A DNA stretch of 9,901 nt from Anaerolineae bacterium (GTDB taxonomy: Bacteria; Chloroflexota; Anaerolineae; JAAYZQ01). Position numbers and translations under genes: made by a program. A model generated the notes under the pieces. The model saw only the letters and a list, made by a program, of their open reading frames with translations, did no database searches and was not told the origin of the DNA. The DNA lies in the NCBI GenBank assembly GCA_016926595.1, contig JAFGOG010000507.1, positions 1-9,901 of the forward strand, read 5' to 3'. Shown piece after piece: positions 1 to 7,627 of the stretch (within the stretch, counting starts at the first letter, position 1; each line of letters starts with the position of its first letter).

Positions 1-1
1 A

Positions 2-292
2 ACCCCAGGAGCAAGTGGCGATTCTAGGTGGGTTCAGTGTTGCCCATACGGCCCAAGCCCTGGTTATTTAGCGAGAGAACCACTAAGGCCTTTCCTGTTG
101 GATGCAGCTGATAGCCGAAAGATCTGCGTTTTTGTCTCGAAAGCAGATAGGCTTGACTGCATTCACGCTTCTCACATAAGAGATATCCCAGGTGTCAATG
201 TTTATGAATTTGATAGTGGGGGGCATAGTGTTGTTAAGCTTCTTCGGGACGAAGGCAAATTGCCGGCAATAATGTCCGGGATTTACGCCTGA
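2..292 (+). CDS. Partial gene: C-terminal end of a probable alpha/beta-hydrolase-like protein
   Basis: The frame is open from the left edge to a TGA at 290-292, so the gene starts outside the window. The last 60 or so residues look like the end of an alpha/beta-hydrolase fold. A strand KICVFVSKAD ends in a possible catalytic acid (D of ADRLD), then comes HASHIRDIPGVNVYEFD, then GGHSVVKLLRDEGKLPAIM, which would carry the catalytic His. Hydrolase-like proteins with such an ending (GH followed by a helix and a G-x-L tail) occur in polysaccharide clusters, which fits the neighbours. The nucleophile elbow is not in the window, so activity cannot be judged. The region is AT-rich (24 of 60 bases GC at 181-240), unlike the next gene. 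The frame before about position 85 is less protein-like, and a frameshift there is possible. The family call is tentative. Confidence 0.5.
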   Translation, partial: TPGASGDSRWVQCCPYGPSPGYLAREPLRPFLLDAADSRKICVFVSKADRLDCIHASHIRDIPGVNVYEFDSGGHSVVKLLRDEGKLPAIMSGIYA

Positions 293-330
293 AAACTCGT
301 TCAACCGGCGGCCTGCCCAGCTCATAATCT

Positions 331-334
331 GGAG
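331..334 (+). promoter_or_regulatory. Ribosome binding site GGAG for the sulfatase-like gene
   Basis: GGAG lies 7 nt upstream of the TTG at 342. It supports TTG as the true start: the family homology (IVLLTIDALR) begins within five residues of it, and no ATG is available nearby in this frame. Confidence 0.6.
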
Positions 335-341
335 TAACCCT

Positions 342-1709
342 TTGAATAAGCCCAACATCGTACTGCTTACCATTGACGCCCTGCGCGCGGATATTCTAGG
401 CTGCTACGGACGCGTCCCCTCTCTCACCCCTAACCTGGATCGCCTGGCAGAGACCGGTATCCGCTTCACGCAGGCCATCACCGGGGGAACCTGGACCCAG
501 GCCGCCTTTCCCGTCCTGCTCACTTCGAGCCACGCGGCCGCCTACGGCGGCTGCCTCGGACGACTGCACCCCGGGCGCCCGTCACCCATCGCGGCCCTGG
601 CCGAACACGGCTATACCACCGCCGGTTTCTCCACGAATCCGCACCTCAGCCGGGCGACCGGTTATGACCGGGGCTTTTGCCACTTTGCCGACCTGGTTCC
701 CTCCGAGAGCGACCCGTGGCTGCGCAGTGTGAAGGGTGGACAGCGTCTTCTAAGAGCTTCGCTGACACATCACCTACTGCGGCTATTTGGCAGGCGGATG
801 CGGCCGGCCCGCCTTTACGTGTCCGCTGCCGAGACAACCGCTGCCGTGTGCCGATGGCTGGAAGGCGCCGCGCCGCCCTTCTTTGCCTGGGCGCACTACA
901 TGGACGTTCACTGGCCCTATCACATCGAGCACGAGCTGGTGGAGCCGGACGAGATCGCGCAGGCCTGGCGGGACCTTGGAGTGATGCATGGCCTGGGCGC
1001 CAAGGGAGACCAGCCTCTGACTGTGGCCCAACAGGAGCGCTTTGTTCGTCTGTACGCGCGAGCACTGCAATACATCGACGCCGAGATCGGGCGGCTATTT
1101 GCCTGCCTGGATCACTTGCCGCACAGCTCCGAAACCATCGTTATGGTGACCTCGGACCACGGCGAAGAGTTCTTTGACCATCACCGCTGGGGCCACTGGG
1201 AAAGCAACCTGTATGACGAGAGCATCCGGGTGCCCCTCCTCGTCCGCACACCGGGCTGCACGGCCGGGCAGGTAATAAAGCACCAGGTACGCACGTTGGA
1301 CCTTATGCCGACCATTCTCGACCTCTGCGGCTGTCCTCCGCCGAGCGGAGTGGAAGGAGTCAGCATGGCGCCTCTATGGAACGGCGATCCGACAGGCTAT
1401 GTCGTTTCAGAGGCCGTCTGTGAAATGCTGCGTGACGAGTGGCACCGTATTGCGATACGCACCGAGTCGTTCAAGTATATCTGGGACAACCGTGGCCCTG
1501 ACCGCTGCGCACTGTATGACCTCCAGGCCGACCCTGCTGAACTTGACGACGTGAGCAGGCAACACCCGGATGTAGTCGAGCACTCTCGAGCACGGGTGGA
1601 CGCGCACCTACAGCACGTGGCGCAGACCGCGACAGTTGATGCCCTGCCGGACCTGGAACTCGATGCCGAGGTAATCCGCCGCCTACAGGATCTGGGTTAC
1701 ATTTCGTAA
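342..1709 (+). CDS. Sulfatase / alkaline-phosphatase-superfamily hydrolase or transferase with non-canonical nucleophile
   Basis: This 455-residue protein is a normal length for the sulfatase family and has no signal peptide or obvious TM segment, so it is probably cytoplasmic. Visible landmarks are the N-terminal metal motif TIDALRADILGCYG (Asp12, Asp17), NLDRLAETGIRF (31-42), HYMDVHWPY (His190 region), VMVTSDHGEEF (267-277, metal ligands Asp272 and His273), RWGHW (His285), SIRVPLLVRTPG (294-305), FKYI (377-380) and the typical C-terminal ending RLQDLGYIS. The segment where sulfatases carry C/S-x-P-x-R reads TWTQAAFPVLLTS (50-62). Thr52 aligns with the nucleophile, and the Pro and Arg of the motif are absent. 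It is therefore unlikely to be activated by formylglycine formation. It may act as a phospho- or sulfo-ester hydrolase or a phospho-group transferase on the glycan. The start is TTG with GGAG 7 nt upstream. It is the first gene of the apparent operon, 10 nt before a glycosyltransferase. Superfamily is confident; substrate unknown. Confidence 0.88.
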   Translation: MNKPNIVLLTIDALRADILGCYGRVPSLTPNLDRLAETGIRFTQAITGGTWTQAAFPVLLTSSHAAAYGGCLGRLHPGRPSPIAALAEHGYTTAGFSTNPHLSRATGYDRGFCHFADLVPSESDPWLRSVKGGQRLLRASLTHHLLRLFGRRMRPARLYVSAAETTAAVCRWLEGAAPPFFAWAHYMDVHWPYHIEHELVEPDEIAQAWRDLGVMHGLGAKGDQPLTVAQQERFVRLYARALQYIDAEIGRLFACLDHLPHSSETIVMVTSDHGEEFFDHHRWGHWESNLYDESIRVPLLVRTPGCTAGQVIKHQVRTLDLMPTILDLCGCPPPSGVEGVSMAPLWNGDPTGYVVSEAVCEMLRDEWHRIAIRTESFKYIWDNRGPDRCALYDLQADPAELDDVSRQHPDVVEHSRARVDAHLQHVAQTATVDALPDLELDAEVIRRLQDLGYIS

Positions 1710-1713
1710 AGGG
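1708..1713 (+). promoter_or_regulatory. Ribosome binding site AAAGGG for first GT4 gene
   Basis: AAAGGG begins inside the TAA stop codon of the sulfatase-like gene and lies 6 nt before the TTG at 1720. This supports a TTG start and translational coupling of the two genes. Confidence 0.45.
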
Positions 1714-1719
1714 AACACA

Positions 1720-2976
1720 TTGCGCATCCTGATTTTAACCAATTTCTATCCACCCCTTGCTCGTGGAGGGCAAGAGATGCGGTGCTGTGAGGTTGCCGAC
1801 GCTCTATCACGGCGCGGGCACAGTGTGCAAGTGCTGACGAGTATAGAGGGCAGCTTAGCAGCAAGCGATTCGGACAGGGACGCGCATGTGCATCGCGCCC
1901 TGCACCTGCAAGTGGTTCCCGGAGTGGGGCGCACCGCACTCCAGTACTTCCTCGCCAGGAAAAAGCATCAGCAGCAAGACCTCGACTCACTGCGTTGCCT
2001 TGTGGCCGATTTTCGGCCGGATATCATCTTCGTATGGGGAATGTGGAACCTGCCACGATCTATTCCCTGGCTGGCAGAGCAGTTGTGTCCTGGCCGTGTA
2101 GTGTACAGCTTCAGCGATTACTGGCTTACACTGCCTGATGCCTATGTCCAGAATTGGCGTACTCCTTCACGCCGGCCTATTACCTCGGTACCCAAGAAGC
2201 TGTTGTCCAGATTGGCGCTGGCCCAGTTGGAGAAGGAAGTGCGCCTTCCTTTGCGTCTGGAGCACCCCATATGCGTGAGCCGGGCTGTGCGAGACCTCCT
2301 GGTAGCAGAGGGTGTCCCGGTGGCACATGCCTGTATCATTCACGGCGGGATCGAAGTCGATCGGTATGAGCGGGCAGCAGCAGCGCGAAAAGGCTGCTCG
2401 GCGCATGACCCGCTGCGCGTGCTATACGCGGGTCGGTTATCGCCGGACAAGGGCGTTCACACCGCCGTGCGCGCCCTGGGTCTGCTCGCGCACACGCACA
2501 GGGTGCCCGTGAAGCTGGTCCTAGCGGGCCGCGGGGATCCGGCGTACGAGTCCTCACTGCGCGACCTGGTGCGACGCGAGGGTCTGGAAAAGAGCGTCTC
2601 GTTCCTCGGGCGGATCCCCTATGAAGAAATGCCCGCACTCATGGGCTCTTACGACGTGCTCGTCTTCCCGTCGGAGTGGGCAGAGCCGTTTGCGCGCACA
2701 GTGCTGGAAGGCATGGCTGCTGGCCTGGCGGTAATCGGCACAACCACCGGCGGCACGGGCGAGATCCTGGTCGAGGGGGAAACGGGGTTGACATTCCCAG
2801 CGGGCAATGCCGAGGCCCTGGCCGCCCAGATTCACCGCCTGCAAGACGACCCTCTACTACGCCAACGTCTGTCAGCAGCAGGCCAGAAGTGTGTGAGAGA
2901 AGGTTTCACCTTTGAGCGTATGGTCGATCGAATAGCAGGCTACCTTCAGGAAATCGCGTACGGCAAGCAACTCTGA
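1720..2976 (+). CDS. GT4-family (GT-B fold) glycosyltransferase
   Basis: This 418-residue protein has full GT4 architecture. The N-terminal acceptor domain opens with RILILTNFYPPLARGGQEM (Gly16-Gly17 loop) and has FVWGMWN near 104-110. A linker with PICVSRAVRDLL (183-194) and IIHGGIEVDRY (206-216) leads into the donor-binding domain, with VLYAGRLSPDKGVHTAVRAL (234-253), KLVLAGRGD (265-273) and SVSFLGRIPYEEMPALM (292-308). The donor-site EX7E pair is intact: Glu322 and Glu330 in AEPFARTVLEGMAAG. It probably transfers a hexose or related sugar from a nucleotide-sugar to a lipid-linked acceptor at the inner face of the membrane. The start is TTG because homology begins immediately after it and an AAAGGG sits 6 nt upstream. 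It follows the sulfatase-like gene by 10 nt and precedes the next GT by 3 nt, so cotranscription is likely. Donor and acceptor sugars cannot be read from the sequence. Confidence 0.93.
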   Translation: MRILILTNFYPPLARGGQEMRCCEVADALSRRGHSVQVLTSIEGSLAASDSDRDAHVHRALHLQVVPGVGRTALQYFLARKKHQQQDLDSLRCLVADFRPDIIFVWGMWNLPRSIPWLAEQLCPGRVVYSFSDYWLTLPDAYVQNWRTPSRRPITSVPKKLLSRLALAQLEKEVRLPLRLEHPICVSRAVRDLLVAEGVPVAHACIIHGGIEVDRYERAAAARKGCSAHDPLRVLYAGRLSPDKGVHTAVRALGLLAHTHRVPVKLVLAGRGDPAYESSLRDLVRREGLEKSVSFLGRIPYEEMPALMGSYDVLVFPSEWAEPFARTVLEGMAAGLAVIGTTTGGTGEILVEGETGLTFPAGNAEALAAQIHRLQDDPLLRQRLSAAGQKCVREGFTFERMVDRIAGYLQEIAYGKQL

Positions 2977-2979
2977 CCT

Positions 2980-4245
2980 ATGCGCATCCTCTTCCTCTCC
3001 CCCTGGTTCCCATACCCGCCGGAGAACGGCACCAAACTCCGTGTCTATCACCTGCTGAGAGCACTGGTAAAGGAACATGAAGTCTCGTTGCTTTCATTTA
3101 TTCGTCCGGGTGAACACGTAGATCGATCCGGACTGGAACCGCTATGCTGCTCGATACAGACAGTGCCGTGGCGCGAGTTCTCCCCTTGGCGGGCGCGAGC
3201 ACTGCTGGCATTTCTATCGCCTTTGCCCCGGTCTATGGTCGACACTTACAGTCGGGAGACAGACAGTCTAGTCAGGAGAACTATGCGACAGCAGGCACCT
3301 GATATCGTCGTAGCTTCACAACTAGGAACTGCACGATATGTATCTGAAGAACTCGATCTCCCCTCGATCTTTGAGGAATTGCAGTTTGGCGTAGCCCACG
3401 ATGCCTGGGTCAATGCTACATCGCCGCTTCTGCGCTGGCGGCGCGCGCTCACCTGGAACAAGAGCCGACGCTATCACCGCAAACTGGTAAACCGGTTTGA
3501 CGCCTGCACGGTAGTCTCGGAGCGCGAGCGGGCACTCTTTCATCAGGTCGCGCCCGACTATGGAGAAATCCACGTCATCCCCAACGGTGTAGACCTGGCG
3601 AGCTTGCAGGCAATCAGCGTTAAGCCGCAGCCTAACACATTGATCTACAATGGGGCATTGACCTACAGCGCCAATCTCGATGCCATGCACTGTTTCCTCG
3701 AGTCCATCTTTCCCCTGGTGCGAGCACAGGTACCCGAAGCGCAGCTGAAGATCACCGGCTCAACCCAAGGGGTCAACACGACAGGGCTTCCGCTGGGCGA
3801 CCACGTCACACTGACGGGCTACCTCCCCGACATCCGCCCGGCCGTAGCCGGGGCCTGGGCCTGTGTGGTGCCGCTGCGCGTCGGCGGCGGGACACGGCTC
3901 AAGATACTGGAGGCTATGGCCCTGGGCACGCCGGTCGTCGCTACCTCCAAGGGAGCGGAAGGACTGGATGTGCAAAACGAGAAACACCTGCTCCTGGCCG
4001 ACACCCCGGAGGAGTTTGCCGCAGCGGTAGTTCGGCTGCTTCGGGAGCCCGGCCTCCGCGACTCGCTGTCCGGCCAGGCCCGTCGATTGGTGGCTGAACG
4101 CTATAATTGGAGTGTGATCAGCCCCCGCTTCATGGATTTGGTGACACGGGTAGCACGGCAGAGCAACCTGGAGCCAAAAGTATGTCCCCTTCCCCTACGG
4201 AACGCACCGCCCAGCATTGGGATACCGAAGGGCCCTGGCAAATAG
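2980..4245 (+). CDS. GT4-type glycosyltransferase (GGGTRLK subfamily)
   Basis: This 421-residue GT-B protein starts MRILFLSPWFPYPPENGTKLRVYHLLRAL (residues 1-29, an N-terminal PENG loop), the style of sugar transferases found in EpsH/PEP-CTERM and exopolysaccharide clusters. Further landmarks are ACTVVSERERALF (175-187), HVIPNGVD (198-205), LIYNGALTYSANLDAM (221-236), LKITGS (256-261), VTLTGYLPDIRPAVAGA (276-292) and VPLRVGGGTRLKILEAMALG (297-316). The second Glu of EX7E is Glu311. The first is replaced by Gly in GGGTRLK, as is usual in this branch. The start ATG is 3 nt after the previous stop; I see no good Shine-Dalgarno, so translation may be coupled. Two oddities: the N-terminal half is much AT-richer than the C-terminal half, and the last 25 or so residues form a Pro/Gly-rich tail lying over the start of the methyltransferase gene. 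Donor unknown. Confidence 0.92.
   Translation: MRILFLSPWFPYPPENGTKLRVYHLLRALVKEHEVSLLSFIRPGEHVDRSGLEPLCCSIQTVPWREFSPWRARALLAFLSPLPRSMVDTYSRETDSLVRRTMRQQAPDIVVASQLGTARYVSEELDLPSIFEELQFGVAHDAWVNATSPLLRWRRALTWNKSRRYHRKLVNRFDACTVVSERERALFHQVAPDYGEIHVIPNGVDLASLQAISVKPQPNTLIYNGALTYSANLDAMHCFLESIFPLVRAQVPEAQLKITGSTQGVNTTGLPLGDHVTLTGYLPDIRPAVAGAWACVVPLRVGGGTRLKILEAMALGTPVVATSKGAEGLDVQNEKHLLLADTPEEFAAAVVRLLREPGLRDSLSGQARRLVAERYNWSVISPRFMDLVTRVARQSNLEPKVCPLPLRNAPPSIGIPKGPGK
4170..4173 (+). promoter_or_regulatory. Ribosome binding site GGAG fixing the methyltransferase start at 4182
   Basis: GGAG lies 8 nt before the ATG at 4182. It decides against the longer start at 4107, whose extra 25 residues have no family character and lie wholly inside the upstream gene. 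Confidence 0.55.
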
Positions 4246-5237
4246 GCCGGGGCCGCTACTGGCTGGAGTTACCGGCCGTGCAGCGGCGGCTGAACGAAAA
4301 GGTCTCCGGCCACCCAGAGGTAAATTGGGTCCAATACACGTTAGAACATCTCTTGGCCGGCCGGCTGCCTTTGGCCCACTGCCTCAGCCTGGGATGTGGA
4401 ACAGGGCAGATGGAACGGCGCCTAGCTGTAGCCGGCGCCTTTGTCACCTGCGACGCCCTGGACATCGCTCCCGGCTCGATCGCCCGCGCCGCACAGCAAG
4501 CGCAGGTCGCTGGGTACAACATCCGTTACACGGTGCAGGACATCAACCAGGTGCAACTGCCCGTGAGTCATTATGACGCCATCTGGAGCTCCGGGGCTAC
4601 ACACCACTTTGAATGCCTGGAGCACATCTTTGCCCAGGTAACCGCGGCCCTGAAACCTGGTGGGCTCTTTGTCCTCAACGAGTACGTCGGCCCCAGCCGC
4701 TTTCAGTTCGGCCCACGCCAACAAGCGGTCATCCAAGCCTGTTTCGATCTGCTCCCGGCGGCATACCGGAAACTGACGCCCGCAGCTGGAGGGCAATTTG
4801 CTCCGCTGGACCGCGGCGTGGGCTGGGTTACCCGGCGGGTCTGGGACAAACTGCTTGACGGCGACCTACTGGAGACAGTCTGGCGGCGAACCCAAAAAGC
4901 CTGGAGCAGGCGCGCTGGCGGCCAGGTGCTGAAGACAACCATCAACCTGCCCACTGCGCGTTCCGTGCAGGCAGTGGACCCTTCCGAAGCGGTTCGCTCG
5001 GCGGAGATCCTCCCCCTGCTACAGCACCACTTTTCCATCGTCGAGCTCAAGCCGCTCGGCGGGTCGATCTTGCAGTTTCTGCTGGCCGGCATTGCCGGCA
5101 ACTTTATGGACGAAGCGGGACAGCGGCTGCTGGAGATGCTGTTCGCTATCGAGGATACCTTGATAACTAACGGAGATCTGGCCAGCGACTTTGTCTACAT
5201 CGTGGCCACCCCGCGAACAAGGCCAAAGACAGAATGA
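4182..5237 (+). CDS. Class I SAM-dependent methyltransferase
   Basis: With the start chosen at 4182 the protein is 351 residues. Motif I for SAM binding is CLSLGCGTGQMERRLA (67-82). The acidic residue after strand 2 is in DALDIAPGSIARA (91-103), then VQDINQ (118-123), motif post-I/II YDAIWSSGATHHF (131-143) and motif III LKPGGLFVLNEYVGPSR (157-173). The C-terminal half has DPSEAVRSAEILPLLQHHFSIVELKPLGG (266-294), a pattern I associate with methyltransferases of glycan clusters. It probably methylates a sugar hydroxyl or a precursor of the glycan; a role on another small molecule cannot be excluded. The first 64 nt overlap the preceding glycosyltransferase in another frame, and the stop overlaps the ligase start as ATGA, so it is tightly coupled to both. 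An in-frame ATG at 4107 would give 376 residues but lacks support. Confidence 0.9.
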   Translation: MSPSPTERTAQHWDTEGPWQIGRGRYWLELPAVQRRLNEKVSGHPEVNWVQYTLEHLLAGRLPLAHCLSLGCGTGQMERRLAVAGAFVTCDALDIAPGSIARAAQQAQVAGYNIRYTVQDINQVQLPVSHYDAIWSSGATHHFECLEHIFAQVTAALKPGGLFVLNEYVGPSRFQFGPRQQAVIQACFDLLPAAYRKLTPAAGGQFAPLDRGVGWVTRRVWDKLLDGDLLETVWRRTQKAWSRRAGGQVLKTTINLPTARSVQAVDPSEAVRSAEILPLLQHHFSIVELKPLGGSILQFLLAGIAGNFMDEAGQRLLEMLFAIEDTLITNGDLASDFVYIVATPRTRPKTE

Positions 5238-6700
5238 CGCAGCACACCTCCACCCTTCCACGGGCCAGAGCCAACCTGGAGATTCTCCTCGCCCGACACC
5301 TGGGGGCAGATAAACTCAAGCGCCTGGCAATGGCCGGCCTGATCCTCCTCACCCTGGCCGCGGCCTACTGGCTGGGCCCGCGCGCCTCGACCCGCTACCT
5401 TTTGCTCCTGGCCGCCGTGCCCGCCGGCCTGTTCCTCCTGAGCCGACCGCAGTGGGGGCTGGTGCTGCTCATCCCCGCCGGCCTGGTGGTGCCCTTTGCC
5501 GTGGGCACCGGCACCCAGACCGAAGTGCCCGTCACGCTGCTGCTACTGGGAGCGCTGCTGGCGGTGTGGGTGGTCCGTATGATCCTGGACCGCGACCTCC
5601 GCCTGGCTTCCACCCCGGCCAACCTGCCGCTGTTGGCGTTGATCGTCGTGGCCGGGTTCGCCTTGGTCGCCGGCCAGGCTTACTGGAACCCCCTAGTGGG
5701 TACCAAGTCCAGCTTTCTCTTTGTACAGCTGGCCCAGTGGTCCGTGTTCATCCTCTCCGGCGGCGCTTTTTGGCTGATGGCCAACCTGGTGCGCGACGTC
5801 CGCTGGCTGCGCTGGATGGTCTATCTCTTCCTGGCGCTGGGGGTGGTCTACATCGCCACGCGGCTACTGCCCGGCAGTTGGGGGCTAACCAGTCGGTTGT
5901 TCGCCTCAGGCAGCACCGGCAGCCTCTTCTGGGTCTGGCTGGTAGCCCTGACCGGGGGGCAGGTGCTCGCCAACCGACGCCTGGATCGACTGCAGCGACT
6001 CGCGTTCGTAGGCCTACTGGCGGCCACCTTGGGCGTTGCCTGGTTCCAGGGACGCGACTGGGTCTCCGGCTGGGCTCCCCCGCTGGTCGCGCTGCTCGTC
6101 ATCGTTTGGCTAAGCTCGCCGCGCGCTGGCGCGTTGGTCACGGCCGGCCTGGCCGCTGTCACTCCGTTAGCCTATCCCCATTTCTACGAAAATGTCGTCC
6201 TGCGGGCCATGCAGACCGGCAGCTTTCTGCGCCTGGACGCCTGGCGGGGCATTATGCAGCTCGTGGGCAACCGCTGGCCGCTGGGGCTGGGGCTCGCTGC
6301 CTACTGGCACTACTGGCGCGAGCTGATCGGCACCTGGGCCTATACGGCCACTAACGTAGTCCGTAACCCCCAGGTCAACTCCCATAGCAACTATGTCGAT
6401 ATCTATGCCCAGATGGGTATCCTCGGCCTGGCTGTTTTCCTGTGGGTGGCCATTTCCTTGTGGCGCCACGGATGGCAAGTGCGCAAAATCGTGCCTGATG
6501 GCTTTGAGCGCGGCTACGTCTACGGTTGCCTGGGCGGACTGGCCGGCAGTCTGGCCGCCGGATTCCTAGGCGACTGGTTCACACCCTTTGTCTACAACAT
6601 CGGTCTGGCCGGGATGCGCGCCAGCGTGCTGGGGTGGCTGTTTCTGGGCGGATTGGTCAGCCTAGCGCAGCTGAGCCAGGCCGCACGCCATGGGAATTAA
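5234..6700 (+). CDS. O-antigen ligase / Wzy-type polymerase family membrane protein
   Basis: This 488-residue, strongly hydrophobic protein has roughly 11-13 predicted membrane segments by eye, for example 31-47, 55-70, 74-91, 98-118, 130-147, 164-186, 191-209, 254-271, 283-313, 394-410 and 455-478. Between about 314 and 393 lies a long non-membrane loop with FLRLDAWRGIMQLVGNRWPL (331-350) and the family signature NSHSNYVDIYAQMGILGL (382-399), which corresponds to the H-N-x-(Y/F)-L...E-x-G-x-x-G-L region of the Wzy_C/O-antigen ligase family. His384 is the conserved-looking His. It would act at the outer face of the cytoplasmic membrane, joining lipid-linked repeat units or transferring glycan to an acceptor. 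Ligase and polymerase cannot be told apart from sequence. The start overlaps the methyltransferase stop (ATGA) and the end overlaps the next gene by 11 nt. Codons are very GC-rich. Confidence 0.88.
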   Translation: MTQHTSTLPRARANLEILLARHLGADKLKRLAMAGLILLTLAAAYWLGPRASTRYLLLLAAVPAGLFLLSRPQWGLVLLIPAGLVVPFAVGTGTQTEVPVTLLLLGALLAVWVVRMILDRDLRLASTPANLPLLALIVVAGFALVAGQAYWNPLVGTKSSFLFVQLAQWSVFILSGGAFWLMANLVRDVRWLRWMVYLFLALGVVYIATRLLPGSWGLTSRLFASGSTGSLFWVWLVALTGGQVLANRRLDRLQRLAFVGLLAATLGVAWFQGRDWVSGWAPPLVALLVIVWLSSPRAGALVTAGLAAVTPLAYPHFYENVVLRAMQTGSFLRLDAWRGIMQLVGNRWPLGLGLAAYWHYWRELIGTWAYTATNVVRNPQVNSHSNYVDIYAQMGILGLAVFLWVAISLWRHGWQVRKIVPDGFERGYVYGCLGGLAGSLAAGFLGDWFTPFVYNIGLAGMRASVLGWLFLGGLVSLAQLSQAARHGN

Positions 6701-7619
6701 ACCCGTGGCCCTCTCCATCGTCATCGTCAGCTGGAACACGTGCGAACTACTGAGTAGGTGCCTGGCATCCATCGAGACCCACCCACCCGCTTCCCCCTAC
6801 GAGGTCATCGTCGTGGACAACGCCTCGGCCGACGGCAGCGCCAGGATGGTGCGGGAAGGCTTTCCCTGGGTACGGCTCATCGAGAACGATGAGAATGTCG
6901 GCTTTGCCCGGGCCAATAACCAGGGCATCCGCGGCAGTGCGGGCCGCTTTACTCTCCTGTTGAACCCCGACACGGAGGTGCGGGACGGCGCCCTGGAAAT
7001 CCTGGTCAACTTTCTGGAGAACCATCCCCGGACCGGCGCGGCCGGGGCGCGGCTGCTCAACCCCGATGGCACCTTGCAGCCATCGTGCCACCCCGCTCCG
7101 ACGCTGGCCCGCGAGTTCTGGCGGCTCTTTCACCTCGACGCCATCTACCCACACGCCCGCTATCCCATGCACCGCTGGGGCCAGGACCGGCCCCGCCAGG
7201 TGGAGGTCCTCCAGGGAGCCTGCCTGCTCCTGCGGCGGGAGGCATTGGAGCAAGTAGGCCTGCTGGACGAGGACTATTTCATGTACACCGAGGAGGTCGA
7301 CCTGTGCCATCGCCTGCGACGAGGCGGCTGGCACCTCTACTGGGTGCCCCAGGCCCAGGTGGTGCACCATGGCGGCCAGAGCACGCGGCAGGCGGCTGGT
7401 GAAATGTTCCTGCACCTCTACCGCAGCAAGGTGCTGTTCTTTCGCAAGCACCATGGCCCGCCCGCCGCCCGGCTCTATAAGCTGCTCCTGCTGGCAGCCT
7501 CCCTGGCCCGGTTGGCCTGCAACCCGCTCGCCTGGCTGCTGCGCCCACGGTACCGGTCGGAACACCTGGCCCTGGCCAGACATTACCGGCAGTTGATCAA
7601 TACGCTGCCAGGAATGTAG
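6690..7619 (+). CDS. GT2-family (GT-A) glycosyltransferase, rhamnosyltransferase-like
   Basis: This 309-residue protein has the classic GT2 layout: [10 protein letters not shown] (8-17), [18 protein letters not shown] (37-54, nucleotide-binding Asp43), [17 protein letters not shown] (64-80), the metal-binding LLLNPDTEV (89-97, DxD-equivalent NPD), [22 protein letters not shown] (173-194) and the catalytic-base region [19 protein letters not shown] (196-214), followed by [10 protein letters not shown] (224-233). This is the WcaE/RfbF-like or rhamnosyltransferase type common in O-antigen loci. A hydrophobic stretch near the C-terminus (about 264-284) may be a membrane-association helix. The ATG at 6690 overlaps the ligase gene by 11 nt, and the core fold starts five residues later, so this start is reasonable despite a weak Shine-Dalgarno. 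The donor is often dTDP-rhamnose in this group, but I cannot confirm that here. Confidence 0.93.
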   Translation: MGIKPVALSIVIVSWNTCELLSRCLASIETHPPASPYEVIVVDNASADGSARMVREGFPWVRLIENDENVGFARANNQGIRGSAGRFTLLLNPDTEVRDGALEILVNFLENHPRTGAAGARLLNPDGTLQPSCHPAPTLAREFWRLFHLDAIYPHARYPMHRWGQDRPRQVEVLQGACLLLRREALEQVGLLDEDYFMYTEEVDLCHRLRRGGWHLYWVPQAQVVHHGGQSTRQAAGEMFLHLYRSKVLFFRKHHGPPAARLYKLLLLAASLARLACNPLAWLLRPRYRSEHLALARHYRQLINTLPGM

Positions 7620-7627
7620 CTGCTTAT

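Noticed and set aside
300..328. Possible promoter: TTCAAC, a 17-nt spacer, then CATAAT before the sulfatase-like gene
   Set aside because: The spacing is good and the -10 matches 5 of 6, but the -35 matches only 3 of 6. Transcription would begin at about 335, after the GGAG that serves as ribosome binding site, so the two readings conflict.
646..1177. Overlapping open frames of 139 and 166 codons inside the sulfatase-like gene
   Set aside because: Low-complexity, Arg/Ala-rich translations; the sulfatase frame carries all the motifs.
4107..4181. Longer start for the methyltransferase, adding 25 residues
   Set aside because: The added residues have no family character, and the internal ATG at 4182 has GGAG at 8 nt.
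5452..6354. 300-codon open frame on the + strand inside the ligase gene
   Set aside because: It is rich in Arg, Pro, Gly and Ala with no fold features, while the overlapping frame encodes a clear membrane protein.
6747..7583. 278-codon open frame on the minus strand
   Set aside because: It lies wholly antisense to a clear GT2 gene and has no domain character; long antisense frames are expected in GC-rich coding DNA.
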